Source: Staphylococcus pseudoxylosus
GTDB taxonomy: Bacteria; Bacillota; Bacilli; Staphylococcales; Staphylococcaceae
Direction of reading: 5' to 3'
Length of the DNA stretch: 64,000 nt
NCBI RefSeq assembly: GCF_003697915.1
Contig: NZ_RCVN01000009.1
Location: 62,001 to 126,000 of the forward strand
The first letter of the stretch is position 1; every line of letters begins with the position of its first letter. Below are positions 18,110-27,700 of the stretch, piece by piece. The notes beneath the pieces were generated by a model. The model was not told the origin of the DNA. It worked only from the letters and a program-made list of their open reading frames with translations, and did no database searches. Made by a program: the position numbers and the translations under genes.

Positions 18110-21100
18110 TTACATATATGGTTTTAAATTATTATTTGTTTCTTGTAGTTGTTGAATAAATGCATCGTCAACTTCAAAAGATAAAAGTTCCTTAATTTGG
18201 CTATGTGCATCATTTTCAAATTGGTTAAATTTATCTTCAGCATTACTTTGCATTTGCACAACTGTTTCGTTAACAGCTTGTCTTAAATTAGCAATACAAG
18301 GTGCCAGTAAATGAATCGTTTCTTGTGTTATTTGTTCTTGAATTGTGCTTTGCGTTTTAGGCTGTAAAATATTCTTTTTAGAAAGTGATTTTGGTAATGC
18401 GTCAATCATTTGAGTTAAATCGATTTTTAAGTAAGGATTATCTAACTCAATTTCGCTTTTATCAAATTCAGGTTCTATAAACACGTGCAACTGTTGCAAC
18501 TTTTGTTTTAATGGTGCAATTTCAGTGTGTAATTGTTCATGGAAATATTTTTTTATACGTTCTACAAGCAATGATTGCTCTAGATATAATCGCTGATGAA
18601 TTTGATCTAAGTATAATTTTGTTGATTGACGTTTTTCTTCATTGAAATTTGTGTTTTTAGTCATTTGTCCATTATAGATAGATTTAACTTCATCTAATAA
18701 TTGTAATTTTAATCGTTCGTTTAAATGATAAATTTGATCGTCTACTTCATTTGATGTTCGTTGTTCAGCGATTTGAAGTAGATTGTTATTGAAAATGATT
18801 GTTTTATCATAACTTTGTAATTTTTGATTACGTTGGTTGATTTCTGCTTTATCATTATGAAATGCTTCAATCATTTGTTCATATGCTTCAGAAATATGGT
18901 GAAGTTGACCCATCATTTGTTTTTGTAGAATATTTTTAGATTCAACTTGAACAAAATGTTCAATACTCTTCTTAAGTCTTTCAATACCAATGTCATTTGT
19001 TTTTAAGGCTTCTCTACTTGAAACTGCGAAGATGTCTGAATCCATATTAACTTGAGTTAAAGCATCTCCTACGTATTCAATAACCGCATTTAAATCTTCT
19101 TCTGTCTCTGCTAAATCTGTTGCATTAATTATCATTTTAAATGCTTGGTTTTCGTTTAATTGGTTCATTGCTTTCATATGTTCAATAAAGCGTTTGTCAT
19201 TATCTGTAAATGAATGGTTAAAGTAACTAACATACAAAATTAAATCAGCTGATGTTAATACTTTTTCAGTTTCATTAGTATGGCGTTGATTATTAGAGTG
19301 GAGTCCTAGTGAATCTACTATAATTTTATCTTTTAACCAATCTACAGGTAACTTTAAATGTACAGTATTAACAAATGTAGCATACTCGTCTTCTGCGCTC
19401 CATCTTTTAATTTCATCTTGGGCTATTGTGTGTATTAAACCATTTTTAAGCATGTCTTGATACATGCCATAATGTTTCTCTACTGCATTCACAAAAGCGA
19501 GCTTATTTTTTTCTAGTGATGCTTTTAATTTATTTGTATTTTTATTTAAAAATGCCTCAATACTATCAAATGTAATATTTTCCACTTCAAAAACTTGGTT
19601 TATTTCTGCTAAAAGTTGTTCGGCCGATTTTAACGTAATTTGGCTTTCATGACCGTATGTTAGTTCTGTCATAGCAGCTGTTGTAGGGTTCGGTGAACTT
19701 ACTAAATAATTATCACCTAATAAAGCATTAATTAAACTACTTTTACCAGCACTAAACGTCCCGAACACACCAATTTTGACTATTTTGTTATCTAGCCGAG
19801 CAAGTGTGTCATCTATATTTTGTTTGCTCTGTTCGAACAACGGGACATCTTGAATAATTTCAAGCGCATGCTTAATATTTTGTGTCTGATCTTCTTGGTT
19901 TGGTTCTGTGGAAGTTTCTGATTTCGAATGATTAACGGATTTTACTTTATTTGCTTTTGGTGTGTAAGTGATTTCTTTTCTATCTATAAGTTTATCGAGA
20001 GAGTCATCTATGTGAATGTAATAATGTAAGTAATTTTGTGTCTCAAGTGATTCCCTTAGATTACGCATTTCCATAAATTTTTCATAATCATTATAGTCAT
20101 CTTCTTGCTCTATACCAATATCATTTGCCTGAGCATGATTGATAGCTTCTTTGAACAATGGATCAGATGTTTTGCCAATATACTGTTTAAGAGATTTCAT
20201 TAAATCATCACAAAATGTTAATACATACTGATTGCTAATGGTAATCTGTGTTTGATATAAATCAGTTATTAAGGATTCTGGGATTTCATAATGTTGATTT
20301 AATATAGCTTCATTTATTTCAGAATCATTTATAAAGCGAGTTAAAAATGACATATCTTCTCTAAGTGGTTGTCTAATCTCTTGGTTAACTTTCTCTTGTA
20401 ATTGCGTAAGTGCTTGATTTAATCTACGTTGTTGTTCCTCTTGCGTTTTTTTCTTCTTATTAAAAAGCCCGCCAACTGTGAAATCTTTAGTACGGCTTTC
20501 TAAATATATTCGAATCGTTTCTCTTGTATCGTGTGTCATGATATAAGCATTATCGATAATTGCTTTTCTTTTTTGTTTTAAAAATTCATACAACTCATTG
20601 GGGTTGTTTAATAGCTTGGCTTCTTCGCTAACCTGCTGGTGTTGTTTGAAATTGATATAAGCTTGTTCAAAGTCCGCTTCGAAAATATCCAATTTATCTA
20701 AAAGATCTTGGATTTCGTATTTAATATAAGATAATTGTTCTTCTGTGATGAATTTTACGATTCGATTAACATAATCCTCAATTGTTTCGCGATTGTTATC
20801 TTTTTCTACGAGATATTTTGAAAGTGCTTCGATTTCATTATGCGTATGACTAAATTTAGAAACATAAAAAGTTTTGTCTAAATCGATTTCCCATTCAGCT
20901 ATTGATTTTTCAACACGTGATTTAAAGGTGTCGAAACTGATTTCGTCTTCATTGTGCTTATCAATTTGGTTAATTACAAACACGACTGGCACACCTGCTT
21001 GATTCAGTTGTTTCATAAATTGAAAATTCAAGGCAGATTGGACGTGATTATAATCTACTGTATAGAAGAGTACGTTGCTGGTATACATAAACTCTTCTGT

Positions 21101-21550
21101 ACTAGATTGGTGGCTAGATACATTAGAGTCGACTCCAGGTGTGTCTTGTAATGTGAATCCTTTGCGAAATTTATCAGACGGGAATTTAATTTCTACAGAT
21201 TCCACATCGAAATTCTCGCGATTCATTTTTTTTACATCATCGTAATTATTTAATAATGTATATTGTTGATTACTTAGATTTGCAATAATTCCTGGCTGCT
21301 CTGCGACAGAAACAATTGCGGTATTACTAGTTGTAGGTACGGGAGAACTTGGTAATATCGTTTCTTCTAGTAGTAAATTGATTAATGTGGATTTTCCTGC
21401 TGAAAAATGACCTACAAAAGTAGCAGTGTATTGTTCTAAAAACACTTTTTTAATTACTTGATTGATAATATGGACTAATCTACCATTTTTAGATTTTTCT
21501 ACTTCTTTTTTTAATTTATATAAAATATCGAGTTGCTCAGTATTAGACAT
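18110..21550 (-). CDS. Double dynamin-like GTPase (DynA/YpbR)
   Basis: The 1146-residue protein carries two complete dynamin-type GTPase modules fused in tandem. The first P-loop is GHFSAGKSTLIN (residues 47-58) with DTPGVDSN and NQIDKH. The second is GTFSAGKSSLIN, near residue 600, with DSLGLHSN. Long helical and coiled-coil stretches follow each. B. subtilis DynA has the same architecture and tethers and fuses membranes. A membrane-repair or phage-tolerance role is inferred from that family. It heads a two-gene operon with the 5'-3' exonuclease. Confidence 0.93.
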   Translation of the reverse strand: MSNTEQLDILYKLKKEVEKSKNGRLVHIINQVIKKVFLEQYTATFVGHFSAGKSTLINLLLEETILPSSPVPTTSNTAIVSVAEQPGIIANLSNQQYTLLNNYDDVKKMNRENFDVESVEIKFPSDKFRKGFTLQDTPGVDSNVSSHQSSTEEFMYTSNVLFYTVDYNHVQSALNFQFMKQLNQAGVPVVFVINQIDKHNEDEISFDTFKSRVEKSIAEWEIDLDKTFYVSKFSHTHNEIEALSKYLVEKDNNRETIEDYVNRIVKFITEEQLSYIKYEIQDLLDKLDIFEADFEQAYINFKQHQQVSEEAKLLNNPNELYEFLKQKRKAIIDNAYIMTHDTRETIRIYLESRTKDFTVGGLFNKKKKTQEEQQRRLNQALTQLQEKVNQEIRQPLREDMSFLTRFINDSEINEAILNQHYEIPESLITDLYQTQITISNQYVLTFCDDLMKSLKQYIGKTSDPLFKEAINHAQANDIGIEQEDDYNDYEKFMEMRNLRESLETQNYLHYYIHIDDSLDKLIDRKEITYTPKANKVKSVNHSKSETSTEPNQEDQTQNIKHALEIIQDVPLFEQSKQNIDDTLARLDNKIVKIGVFGTFSAGKSSLINALLGDNYLVSSPNPTTAAMTELTYGHESQITLKSAEQLLAEINQVFEVENITFDSIEAFLNKNTNKLKASLEKNKLAFVNAVEKHYGMYQDMLKNGLIHTIAQDEIKRWSAEDEYATFVNTVHLKLPVDWLKDKIIVDSLGLHSNNQRHTNETEKVLTSADLILYVSYFNHSFTDNDKRFIEHMKAMNQLNENQAFKMIINATDLAETEEDLNAVIEYVGDALTQVNMDSDIFAVSSREALKTNDIGIERLKKSIEHFVQVESKNILQKQMMGQLHHISEAYEQMIEAFHNDKAEINQRNQKLQSYDKTIIFNNNLLQIAEQRTSNEVDDQIYHLNERLKLQLLDEVKSIYNGQMTKNTNFNEEKRQSTKLYLDQIHQRLYLEQSLLVERIKKYFHEQLHTEIAPLKQKLQQLHVFIEPEFDKSEIELDNPYLKIDLTQMIDALPKSLSKKNILQPKTQSTIQEQITQETIHLLAPCIANLRQAVNETVVQMQSNAEDKFNQFENDAHSQIKELLSFEVDDAFIQQLQETNNNLKPYM

Positions 21551-21865
21551 GTTTCGTATCCCCTTTATTACTTATATGTAATTACTACTTATTGTATAAC
21601 AAATCGTTACTTGTCTAAAGTAAGTATTTTAAAATAAGTTGTTAGAAATTGAAAATACTACTATTTAATTAAAGTTGTTATAGGTACGAGTTGTATAATC
21701 CTTTAATGTTTTTTGATTTGCAAAATTTAAAATTCAAAGATATGACGTATTAGAAATGCTTTTTTGTTAAATTGACTTTGTTATATTTCTCTATATTTAC
21801 AAAAGCCAGTCCGAGACAACTATTGATGTCTCGGACTGGCTTTTAATACGTCAATCTTAAATCCA
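21551..21865. other. Intergenic region between dynA-like and NmrA-like genes
   Basis: This 315-base AT-rich gap contains the dynA-like upstream region (reverse strand) and an 18-bp-stem terminator at 21801-21844. No ORF or RNA gene was recognised. Confidence 0.6.
21801..21844 (-). terminator. Terminator of the NmrA-like gene
   Basis: A perfect 18-bp stem (aaaagccagtccgagaca with its complement) and an 8-base loop lie 22 bases past the stop at 21866. T-tracts on both flanks make it potentially bidirectional. Confidence 0.85.
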
Positions 21866-22501
21866 TTATTTCCACCTTGGTTTATCGAAGTTTGTATTTG
21901 GTTTATTTATACCAATGTTTTCATTTAAATACAGTTCTGGATTCTTGGCAATTTGTACTGCTACTGCAGCTACGCTTTTTCTAGATACTTCAGTTCCATT
22001 AAATGGTTGATCTTTTTTAGTGATTTCGTAATCAATTTCGTTTATATCAGTTAACCAAGCTGGTCTGAATATTGTATAATCAAGCCCGGATTGCTCAATT
22101 ATGTCTGCAGCTTTTTTGTAGACTGGTAATGATTCACTAATTTGAGTCTGTACCCAAGTACCAAATTCACCTGGGATTTCATTGTAGATACCAAGTGATG
22201 TAACAAATACAAGTCGTTTTACTTTATTTGCATTCATGGCTTCGACAATCGTTTGTGCCTCTTTATCTAAATCACCTGATAATGAGGCGAAAACAATATC
22301 AACATCTTCCATTGCATTGGTAACGTCTTCTAAATTTGTAGCATCGCCTTCACGAACTCGTATACGGTCTGAGGCGTAGTCAGGTAATCTATTTGCATCT
22401 CTTAAAAATAATCTTAAGGTATATGTTGTATTTTCTAAAAATGAGTTGATAGCTGCTTTAGAAATCGCACCATTAGCTCCTAGTATCAATACTCTTGTCA
22501 T
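21866..22501 (-). CDS. NAD(P)-binding, NmrA/atypical SDR family protein
   Basis: A 211-residue Rossmann-fold protein with the nucleotide-binding loop VLILGANGAISKAA at the N-terminus, a DATNLEDVTNAMEDVDIVFASLSG segment, and TSLGIYNEIP followed by the YKKAADIIEQSGLDYTIFRPAWL block. These are features of the NAD(P)H-binding SDR_a5/NmrA-like group. The substrate is unknown. It is monocistronic, with its own terminator and an isolated upstream region. Confidence 0.87.
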   Translation of the reverse strand: MTRVLILGANGAISKAAINSFLENTTYTLRLFLRDANRLPDYASDRIRVREGDATNLEDVTNAMEDVDIVFASLSGDLDKEAQTIVEAMNANKVKRLVFVTSLGIYNEIPGEFGTWVQTQISESLPVYKKAADIIEQSGLDYTIFRPAWLTDINEIDYEITKKDQPFNGTEVSRKSVAAVAVQIAKNPELYLNENIGINKPNTNFDKPRWK

Positions 22502-22710
22502 CTAATCACTCCTGTACATTTTAGTTATTATACGAGACCTTATTTTTCTCTTATTATTTAATAGTGTTATGTATAGTATAATTATTTTTTGTGAATAATT
22601 CACTTCTTATGTTTACACTCACAATATTATAGTTATCCTATTTTTAGTTAAGTAAACGTGAAAGCAGAATTGTCAAAAGCCATAAAATATATTTTTAATA
22701 AATAAAAACC

Positions 22711-22763
22711 CTAGTTCAAGGACGGTTTACACATATAAATGTAATACGTTGTCCTTGCGCTAG
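22711..22763 (-). terminator. Probable terminator of the RarD gene
   Basis: Arms ctagttcaaggac and gtccttgcgctag, with partial inner pairing, lie just past the RarD stop. The reverse strand continues GGTTTTTATTTATT. Confidence 0.6.
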
Positions 22764-22783
22764 AGACATTATTTATCATTGAT

Positions 22784-23689
22784 TTAATTTATCACTGGGT
22801 TTTTATCTTTTTTGATTTTTACATATTGTGAAATGCTATAAATTATAATACCAACCCAAATAAAGATAAATGTAATGAGCTGATCTAAGTCAAATGGTTC
22901 TTTGAATAGGAAAATACCAATTAAAAACATTAAAGTAGGTCCAATATATTGTATGAAGCCAGTTAATGATAACGGTATGCGTCTGGCACCAGCTGAGAAC
23001 AATATAAGTGGGACTGCTGTAACGGCTCCTGAGAATAACAACCAAAAAGAAGAAATGTTCATACCAAATGTAAGCCCACCTTGATGCCATATATACCATA
23101 AATAGATAAAGCCAGCAGGCGCTGTTACAATACACTCGATTGTTATACTGCTTATAGCATCTATTGGAACAAGCTTTTTAATCAAGCCATAGATGCCAAA
23201 TGAACCCGCTAACAATAAAGAAATGCCGGGAAACACCCCTATTTTCAATGTCATATATAACACACCTACAACGGCAAGCCCTATGGCGATCCATTCAAGT
23301 TTGTTGAACCGCTCTTTTAAAAATATTAATGCAAGTAAAATACTTACAAGCGGATTGATGTAGTAACCTAAACTGGATTGTAACACGTGTCCATTTGTAA
23401 CGGCCCATATGAATGTGCCCCAATTAATTGTTATCACATAGCCAGCTGCAATAATCGCAATGAGTTGTATTGGATTCGTAAATAGTCGGTGAATATCTCG
23501 CTTAAATGGCTCGGTATTTTTGGTAAGGATAACGATAAATAACATGAAAATCATTGAAAGTACAATTCGAAATGCTAATATTTCAAATGCACCTATATCA
23601 TCAATTAACCCCCAATAGATGGGTAGTATGCCCCATAAGAAATATGCTCCAAAAGCAAAGATAATTCCTTTTTTAAATTCTGTATTCAA
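22784..23689 (-). CDS. RarD family EamA-type transporter
   Basis: A 301-residue drug/metabolite transporter superfamily member with ten predicted membrane segments in two EamA repeats. The start KKGIIFAFGAYFLWGILPIYW, and LQSSLGYYINPLVSILLALIFLKERFNKLEW, are typical of RarD. The transported substrate is unknown. I chose the TTG at 23689, seven bases after AGAGGT. The GTG at 23698 overlaps that site. The gene follows the YpsC-like methyltransferase by 40 bases and may share its transcript. Confidence 0.9.
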   Translation of the reverse strand: MNTEFKKGIIFAFGAYFLWGILPIYWGLIDDIGAFEILAFRIVLSMIFMLFIVILTKNTEPFKRDIHRLFTNPIQLIAIIAAGYVITINWGTFIWAVTNGHVLQSSLGYYINPLVSILLALIFLKERFNKLEWIAIGLAVVGVLYMTLKIGVFPGISLLLAGSFGIYGLIKKLVPIDAISSITIECIVTAPAGFIYLWYIWHQGGLTFGMNISSFWLLFSGAVTAVPLILFSAGARRIPLSLTGFIQYIGPTLMFLIGIFLFKEPFDLDQLITFIFIWVGIIIYSISQYVKIKKDKNPVIN

Positions 23690-23729
23690 TTGTAACACCT
23701 CTTTCTAATGGTCAAGACATGAGAAGTAT

Positions 23730-24863
23730 TTACTTACGAGTTTTTTTCTCTCCCCAATATTGATAATAAGTACATTCAATATAACCATTAAATAATTTTC
23801 TGCGTTTTGTTGCTTTCTTATTAACTAAAAATTCGAACTCAGTATTGCTTGTAAGAACGTAAGTTGAAATTTGTGGATGATTTTGCATAAGTGTTCCAAT
23901 ATAACGATACATTTCTTCGACTTTATCTCTATCACCTATACGTTCGCCGTATGGTGGGTTACCAATTAAAGCATATGGCTTTTCATCGTCTAAAGTTAAT
24001 GTGTTAACGTCTTTAACATTAAATTGAATAATATCAGCAAGACCAACCTCTTCAGCGTTTCTACGGGCTATTTCAATCATTTCTGGATCTATATCATAGG
24101 CATATATTTCTAGCTCACGATCATAGTTTGCTTGTTGATCGGCTTCGTCTCTCATTTCGTCATATAAACTATCTGGCATAATATCCCATTTTTCTGATAC
24201 AAAATCACGGTTGAAACCAGGAGCGATGTTTTGAGCGATTAGACAAGCTTCAATTGCGATTGTCCCCGACCCGCAAAATGGATCAATTAAAGGTGTGTCA
24301 CCTGTCCAGTTAGCTAAGCGAATTAAACTTGCTGCTAGCGTTTCTTTAATTGGAGCTTCACCTTGCGCTAAACGATACCCACGTTTATTTAAGCCTGAAC
24401 CAGAAGTATCTATAGTTAATAGCGCATTATCTTTTAAAATAGCCACTTCAACTGGATATTTTGCGCCATTTTCACTTAACCACCCACGCTCTTGATAAGC
24501 GTGTTTTAAGCGTTCTACAATTGCTTTCTTAACGATAGCTTGGCAGTCAGGCACACTATATAATGTTGATTTAACACTACGACCTTGCACAGGAAAGTTA
24601 CCGCTTTGTTCGATCAATGTTTCCCAAGGCAACGCTTTTGTCTTTTCAAATAGTTCATCAAAAGTTGTAGCTTTAAATTGTCCAACTACTATTTTGATTC
24701 TGTCGGCTGTGCGTAACCATAAGTTACACTTAACAATTGCAGTTTCATCGCCTTCGAAGAAGATTTTGCCATTTTCGACAGTTGTTTCATAACCTAATTC
24801 TTGAATTTCTTTAGCTACAACTGCTTCTAATCCCATTGGACATACAGCTAATAATTGATACAT
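23730..24863 (-). CDS. 23S rRNA methyltransferase, RlmL/YpsC type
   Basis: The 377-residue protein has an N-terminal ferredoxin-like and THUMP RNA-binding region (about 1-160) and a Rossmann methyltransferase domain. The SAM motif DPFCGSGTIAIEA and the catalytic NPPYGER motif of N2-guanine methyltransferases are visible. By family it should modify a guanine of 23S rRNA (RlmL-like, G2445 in E. coli numbering). Only the methyltransferase half of E. coli RlmKL is present. It lies beside rnpB as in other firmicutes. Confidence 0.92.
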   Translation of the reverse strand: MYQLLAVCPMGLEAVVAKEIQELGYETTVENGKIFFEGDETAIVKCNLWLRTADRIKIVVGQFKATTFDELFEKTKALPWETLIEQSGNFPVQGRSVKSTLYSVPDCQAIVKKAIVERLKHAYQERGWLSENGAKYPVEVAILKDNALLTIDTSGSGLNKRGYRLAQGEAPIKETLAASLIRLANWTGDTPLIDPFCGSGTIAIEACLIAQNIAPGFNRDFVSEKWDIMPDSLYDEMRDEADQQANYDRELEIYAYDIDPEMIEIARRNAEEVGLADIIQFNVKDVNTLTLDDEKPYALIGNPPYGERIGDRDKVEEMYRYIGTLMQNHPQISTYVLTSNTEFEFLVNKKATKRRKLFNGYIECTYYQYWGEKKTRK

Positions 24864-24984
24864 TGTTTTGCTCCTTCTTATTAAAGATTTTATTTTATTT
24901 TATCAAAAGTTATTTTAAATAGATATGACATTGCATCAAGTTCTATAGTGAACCGATGATTATTTCAATTCATTTTAACCAATT

Positions 24985-25011
24985 AAAAAAGCTCTCCTAT
25001 ATTGGGAGAGC
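24985..25011 (-). terminator. Terminator of rnpB
   Basis: The stem gctctcc/gggagagc (24991-25011) is followed on the reverse strand by TTTTTT. It directly abuts the 3' end of RNase P RNA. Confidence 0.88.
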
Positions 25012-25415
25012 TTGGGTCTAGTGATGATATTTCTGTAAGCCATGTTTTGTACCATTGTACTGCAAGCGTGTACTAGAAACACTCGTACGCTGGTGGTAAC
25101 CATCTGTCTACATACTATCTAAAGTATGCCTTAAATATACGTTGAATTCCGCTAAATAAGTGCTCCTACCTAATTTGGATTGCTCACTCGAGGGGTTTAC
25201 CGCGTTCCACCTTTTATATTTCTATAAAAGCTACGTCACTGTGGCACTTTCAAACTAATTTAACCATATCCTAAGACTTAGGTTATTTCATTGCCGTCAA
25301 CTTAATGCCTTGACTTATTGTTTCATCAAGCACGAACACTACAATCATCTCAGATTGTGTGAGCATGGACTTTCCTCTATATCGCTATAGCGATTACCCG
25401 AAACACCATCCCAAG
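25011..25415 (-). ncRNA. rnpB: RNase P RNA, bacterial type B
   Basis: The reverse strand reads the conserved landmarks in order: TTCGGGTAATCGCTATAGCG, GAGGAAAGTCCATGCTC, GAAAGTGCCACAGTGACG, GTGGAACGCGGTAAACCCC, and the 3' segment GTACAAAACATGGCTTACAG before CACTAGACCCAAG. These match the Bacillus-type (class B) ribozyme that matures tRNA 5' ends. CTTGGG at the 5' end pairs with CCCAAG at the 3' end to close P1. The ends are placed from P1 and the promoter and may be off by a few bases. Confidence 0.95.
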
Positions 25416-25416
25416 A

Positions 25417-25445
25417 AGTATATCATTATTTTAGTTGTTAAACAA
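25417..25445 (-). promoter_or_regulatory. rnpB promoter
   Basis: Reverse-strand TTGTTT (25440-25445) and TATACT (25417-25422) are separated by 17 bases, with TG one base before the -10 (TGATATACT). Initiation a few bases downstream gives the 5' end of RNase P RNA. Confidence 0.7.
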
Positions 25446-25453
25446 ATAAAATA

Positions 25454-25484
25454 AGATAAGTTTTGAAAAAATCAAAACTTATCT
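25454..25484 (-). terminator. Terminator of the gpsB operon
   Basis: Arms agataagttttga and tcaaaacttatct form a 13-bp stem, followed on the reverse strand by TATTTTATTTG. It lies about 60 bases past the gpsB stop. Confidence 0.8.
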
Positions 25485-25544
25485 CTATGTAGATGATATG
25501 AAATCTACGCTAATAACATGTCATCAGCTCAATGCGCGTGTATG

Positions 25545-25910
25545 TTATTTTCCGAAAACTGCTTTTTCTAGATTAGATATTCGTTTTAAGATATCTACAT
25601 TGTTATTGTTGTTATTATTGTTGTTACTACTTTTAGTTGTTGCATTACTGTTTGAAGAGAAATTTTTATTTTCTTGTGGTCTCGATGTAGCAACACGTAA
25701 ACGTAACTCTTCTAATTCTTTTTTAAGTTTATTGTTTTCTTCTGAAAGTTTTACAACTTCATTATCTAAATCTGCCATTTTTTGATAATCTGCTATAATA
25801 TCGTCTAAGAAGGCATCTACTTCTTCTCTTCTATAGCCACGAGTCATAGTTTTTTCAAAATCTTTTTCATAAATATCTTTTGCTGATAATTTTAATGAAA
25901 CATCTGACAT
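25545..25910 (-). CDS. gpsB: Cell-cycle protein GpsB (DivIVA-like)
   Basis: A 121-residue DivIVA-family coiled-coil protein starting [22 protein letters not shown], with [22 protein letters not shown] and a C-terminal [17 protein letters not shown] multimerisation helix. GpsB co-ordinates FtsZ, PBPs and teichoic acid enzymes at the septum. I used the ATG at 25910 after GAGGTGG. A TTG at 25928 lies upstream of that site and is unlikely. The linker holds nine consecutive Asn, making the protein longer than the 114-residue S. aureus form. It is the last gene of the yppE-ypsA-gpsB operon. Confidence 0.95.
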   Translation of the reverse strand: MSDVSLKLSAKDIYEKDFEKTMTRGYRREEVDAFLDDIIADYQKMADLDNEVVKLSEENNKLKKELEELRLRVATSRPQENKNFSSNSNATTKSSNNNNNNNNNVDILKRISNLEKAVFGK

Positions 25911-25920
25911 TTTTTCCACC

Positions 25921-26487
25921 TCATTCAAAACTTTGTTCTTGAGACCACTGTAAGTCGTTGATGAACTCAGTTAATTCATCGAACGTCACAATATCACAAG
26001 TATAATTTGTTTTTTCCATAAAATCAACTAACATGTGCTTAAAGAACTTAGGACTAGCTTCTTGCTCTTCATCGTAAATCAATAGTGTCTGATCTGTATG
26101 ATCTAGCATGAATTGATCCGTTTGTTTAAACTGATGTGGGCCTTCATATGGCGCATGGAACACACTGTCAACGAAATCTGCCTTTTGTGTAATGTTATTA
26201 TACTTAGCTTGATTCTGTTCGTTCCACCTTTCACTGTGTCCATAAAAAGGCGTTATTATACCTAATTTCAGATCAGGGTGGCTCGTCTTCAACTCAAGAA
26301 CCACTTCCGCCGTCCATAATTCTATACCCATCTGTCCTTGTATTAATACCCATTCTAACCCTTCTTCAATCAACTGATTTAATTTATGTTCGATAAATTT
26401 CTTTAAATAGGTAACCTCTGGTGCATCATCTTTAAATATGTTAAGTTCAAATGATTTATAGCCAGTAACATAAATTGTTTTTATCAT
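25921..26487 (-). CDS. ypsA: YpsA, SLOG-family protein (DUF1273)
   Basis: A 188-residue protein of the SLOG/LOG-like Rossmann superfamily, opening [21 protein letters not shown] with [16 protein letters not shown] and [15 protein letters not shown]. YpsA overexpression inhibits division in B. subtilis and S. aureus, consistent with its place upstream of gpsB. The start is ATG at 26487, whose ATGA overlaps the stop of the preceding gene. This implies translational coupling, since there is no strong ribosome-binding site. A TTG at 26493 was rejected. Confidence 0.93.
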   Translation of the reverse strand: MIKTIYVTGYKSFELNIFKDDAPEVTYLKKFIEHKLNQLIEEGLEWVLIQGQMGIELWTAEVVLELKTSHPDLKLGIITPFYGHSERWNEQNQAKYNNITQKADFVDSVFHAPYEGPHQFKQTDQFMLDHTDQTLLIYDEEQEASPKFFKHMLVDFMEKTNYTCDIVTFDELTEFINDLQWSQEQSFE

Positions 26488-26822
26488 AAACAAAACTCAT
26501 TTCTTTGAATATAACTTAAATCATATTGTACAGCTTTTAATTTTTCTGTGAACAATTTTCGGCTTGTACGTTTAAAGTGGCATTCTACTGAAAGTGACTC
26601 GATATTTGAAATTAAAAGATCGAACTTCTTTTTGTTCATATACTGTAATTGAAGGATTTGTGATTCTCGGTTCAAAAGTGTGTTTAAGCGTTGGTCTATC
26701 TCAGTGGTAAACGGTACAACAGTAGAATAAAAGTCATAATCTTCTCCTGATGCTTTCACGGATTCATACCTTTCTTGCATTAACAAAACATCATTTAATA
26801 GTTGTGTAACAATTTGTTGCAT
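26484..26822 (-). CDS. YppE family (DUF1798) protein
   Basis: A 112-residue helical protein beginning [21 protein letters not shown] and ending YIQRNEFCL. It resembles the DUF1798/YppE family of small four-helix proteins found upstream of ypsA-gpsB in staphylococci. Function is unknown. Its stop overlaps the ypsA ATG, so it is the first gene of the ypsA-gpsB operon. Transcription diverges from recU-pbp2, with about 250 bases of shared upstream sequence. Confidence 0.85.
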   Translation of the reverse strand: MQQIVTQLLNDVLLMQERYESVKASGEDYDFYSTVVPFTTEIDQRLNTLLNRESQILQLQYMNKKKFDLLISNIESLSVECHFKRTSRKLFTEKLKAVQYDLSYIQRNEFCL

Positions 26823-27002
26823 TGTGACTTCCCCCTACACTTCAAATTTACCATAAAATTAATTTTCAGTCATTTTTTAAAGAGTCGTTTAACATTTACC
26901 TTATATTACTATAATATTTTGTTTCAAATATTGTTTAATTGAGCGAAGCACGTTAAAATGTATGTGATGTATTTGTAAATACATTGGTTCAAATTTCATA
27001 GT

Positions 27003-27032
27003 TTGGAAAAAATTGCTGTACTCATGTATAAT
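27003..27032 (+). promoter_or_regulatory. recU-pbp2 promoter
   Basis: TTGGAA (27003-27008), an 18-base spacer and a perfect TATAAT (27027-27032) lie about 40 bases before the recU ATG. Confidence 0.65.
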
Positions 27033-27073
27033 GGAGCAAGTTTTTGATTTCCAAACTAAAGTGGTGAAAATAA

Positions 27074-27700
27074 ATGAATTACCCAAATGGAAAGCCATTT
27101 AATGGAAATAAGTCTCAAGACGGACGAACTCATCGGGGGCAAACTAGTAAAATTGATTACGGTGGCAGAGGTATGTCGCTAGAAAACGATATAGAATTGT
27201 CGAATACTTATTATTTGAACCATGGTTTAGCTGTAATACATAAGAAACCTACACCCGTTCAAATAGTAAATGTTCACTATCCGATGAGAAGTAAAGCTGT
27301 TATAAATGAGGCTTATTTCAGAACGCCGTCGACTACCGACTATAACGGTATTTATAATGGCCGATATCTAGACTTTGAAGCGAAAGAAACGAAAAACAAA
27401 ACGTCCTTTCCTTTAAATAACATGCATGATCATCAAGTGAAACACATGGATGCCTGTTATAAACAAAACGGAATTGTCTTTTTATTAATTCGTTTTAAAT
27501 CGCTCGATGAAGTTTATTTGCTTCCATACTCTAATTTCAAAATGTTTTGGGAAAGACACATTAACGAAATTAAAAAGTCGATAACGGTTGAAGAAATAAG
27601 AAAAAATGGTTACTATATTCCTTATCAGTATCAACCACGATTGAATTATCTCAAAACAGTTGATAAGTTGATATTAGATGAAAGTGAGGACCGCGTATGA
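27074..27700 (+). CDS. recU: Holliday junction resolvase RecU
   Basis: RecU cleaves Holliday junctions in recombination and segregation. The 208-residue protein has the N-terminal MNYPNGKPF segment and the nuclease core around [25 protein letters not shown], whose Asp, Glu and Lys fit the metal site. [18 protein letters not shown] and the C-terminal [12 protein letters not shown] are also typical. Its stop overlaps the pbp2 ATG (ATGA), the conserved recU-pbp2 arrangement of firmicutes. Confidence 0.96.
   Translation: MNYPNGKPFNGNKSQDGRTHRGQTSKIDYGGRGMSLENDIELSNTYYLNHGLAVIHKKPTPVQIVNVHYPMRSKAVINEAYFRTPSTTDYNGIYNGRYLDFEAKETKNKTSFPLNNMHDHQVKHMDACYKQNGIVFLLIRFKSLDEVYLLPYSNFKMFWERHINEIKKSITVEEIRKNGYYIPYQYQPRLNYLKTVDKLILDESEDRV

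Noticed and set aside
26823-27073. Reverse-strand 65-codon ORF upstream of recU
   Set aside because: It overlaps the divergent promoter region and has no ribosome-binding site. The sequence is explained by the recU promoter and the yppE leader.
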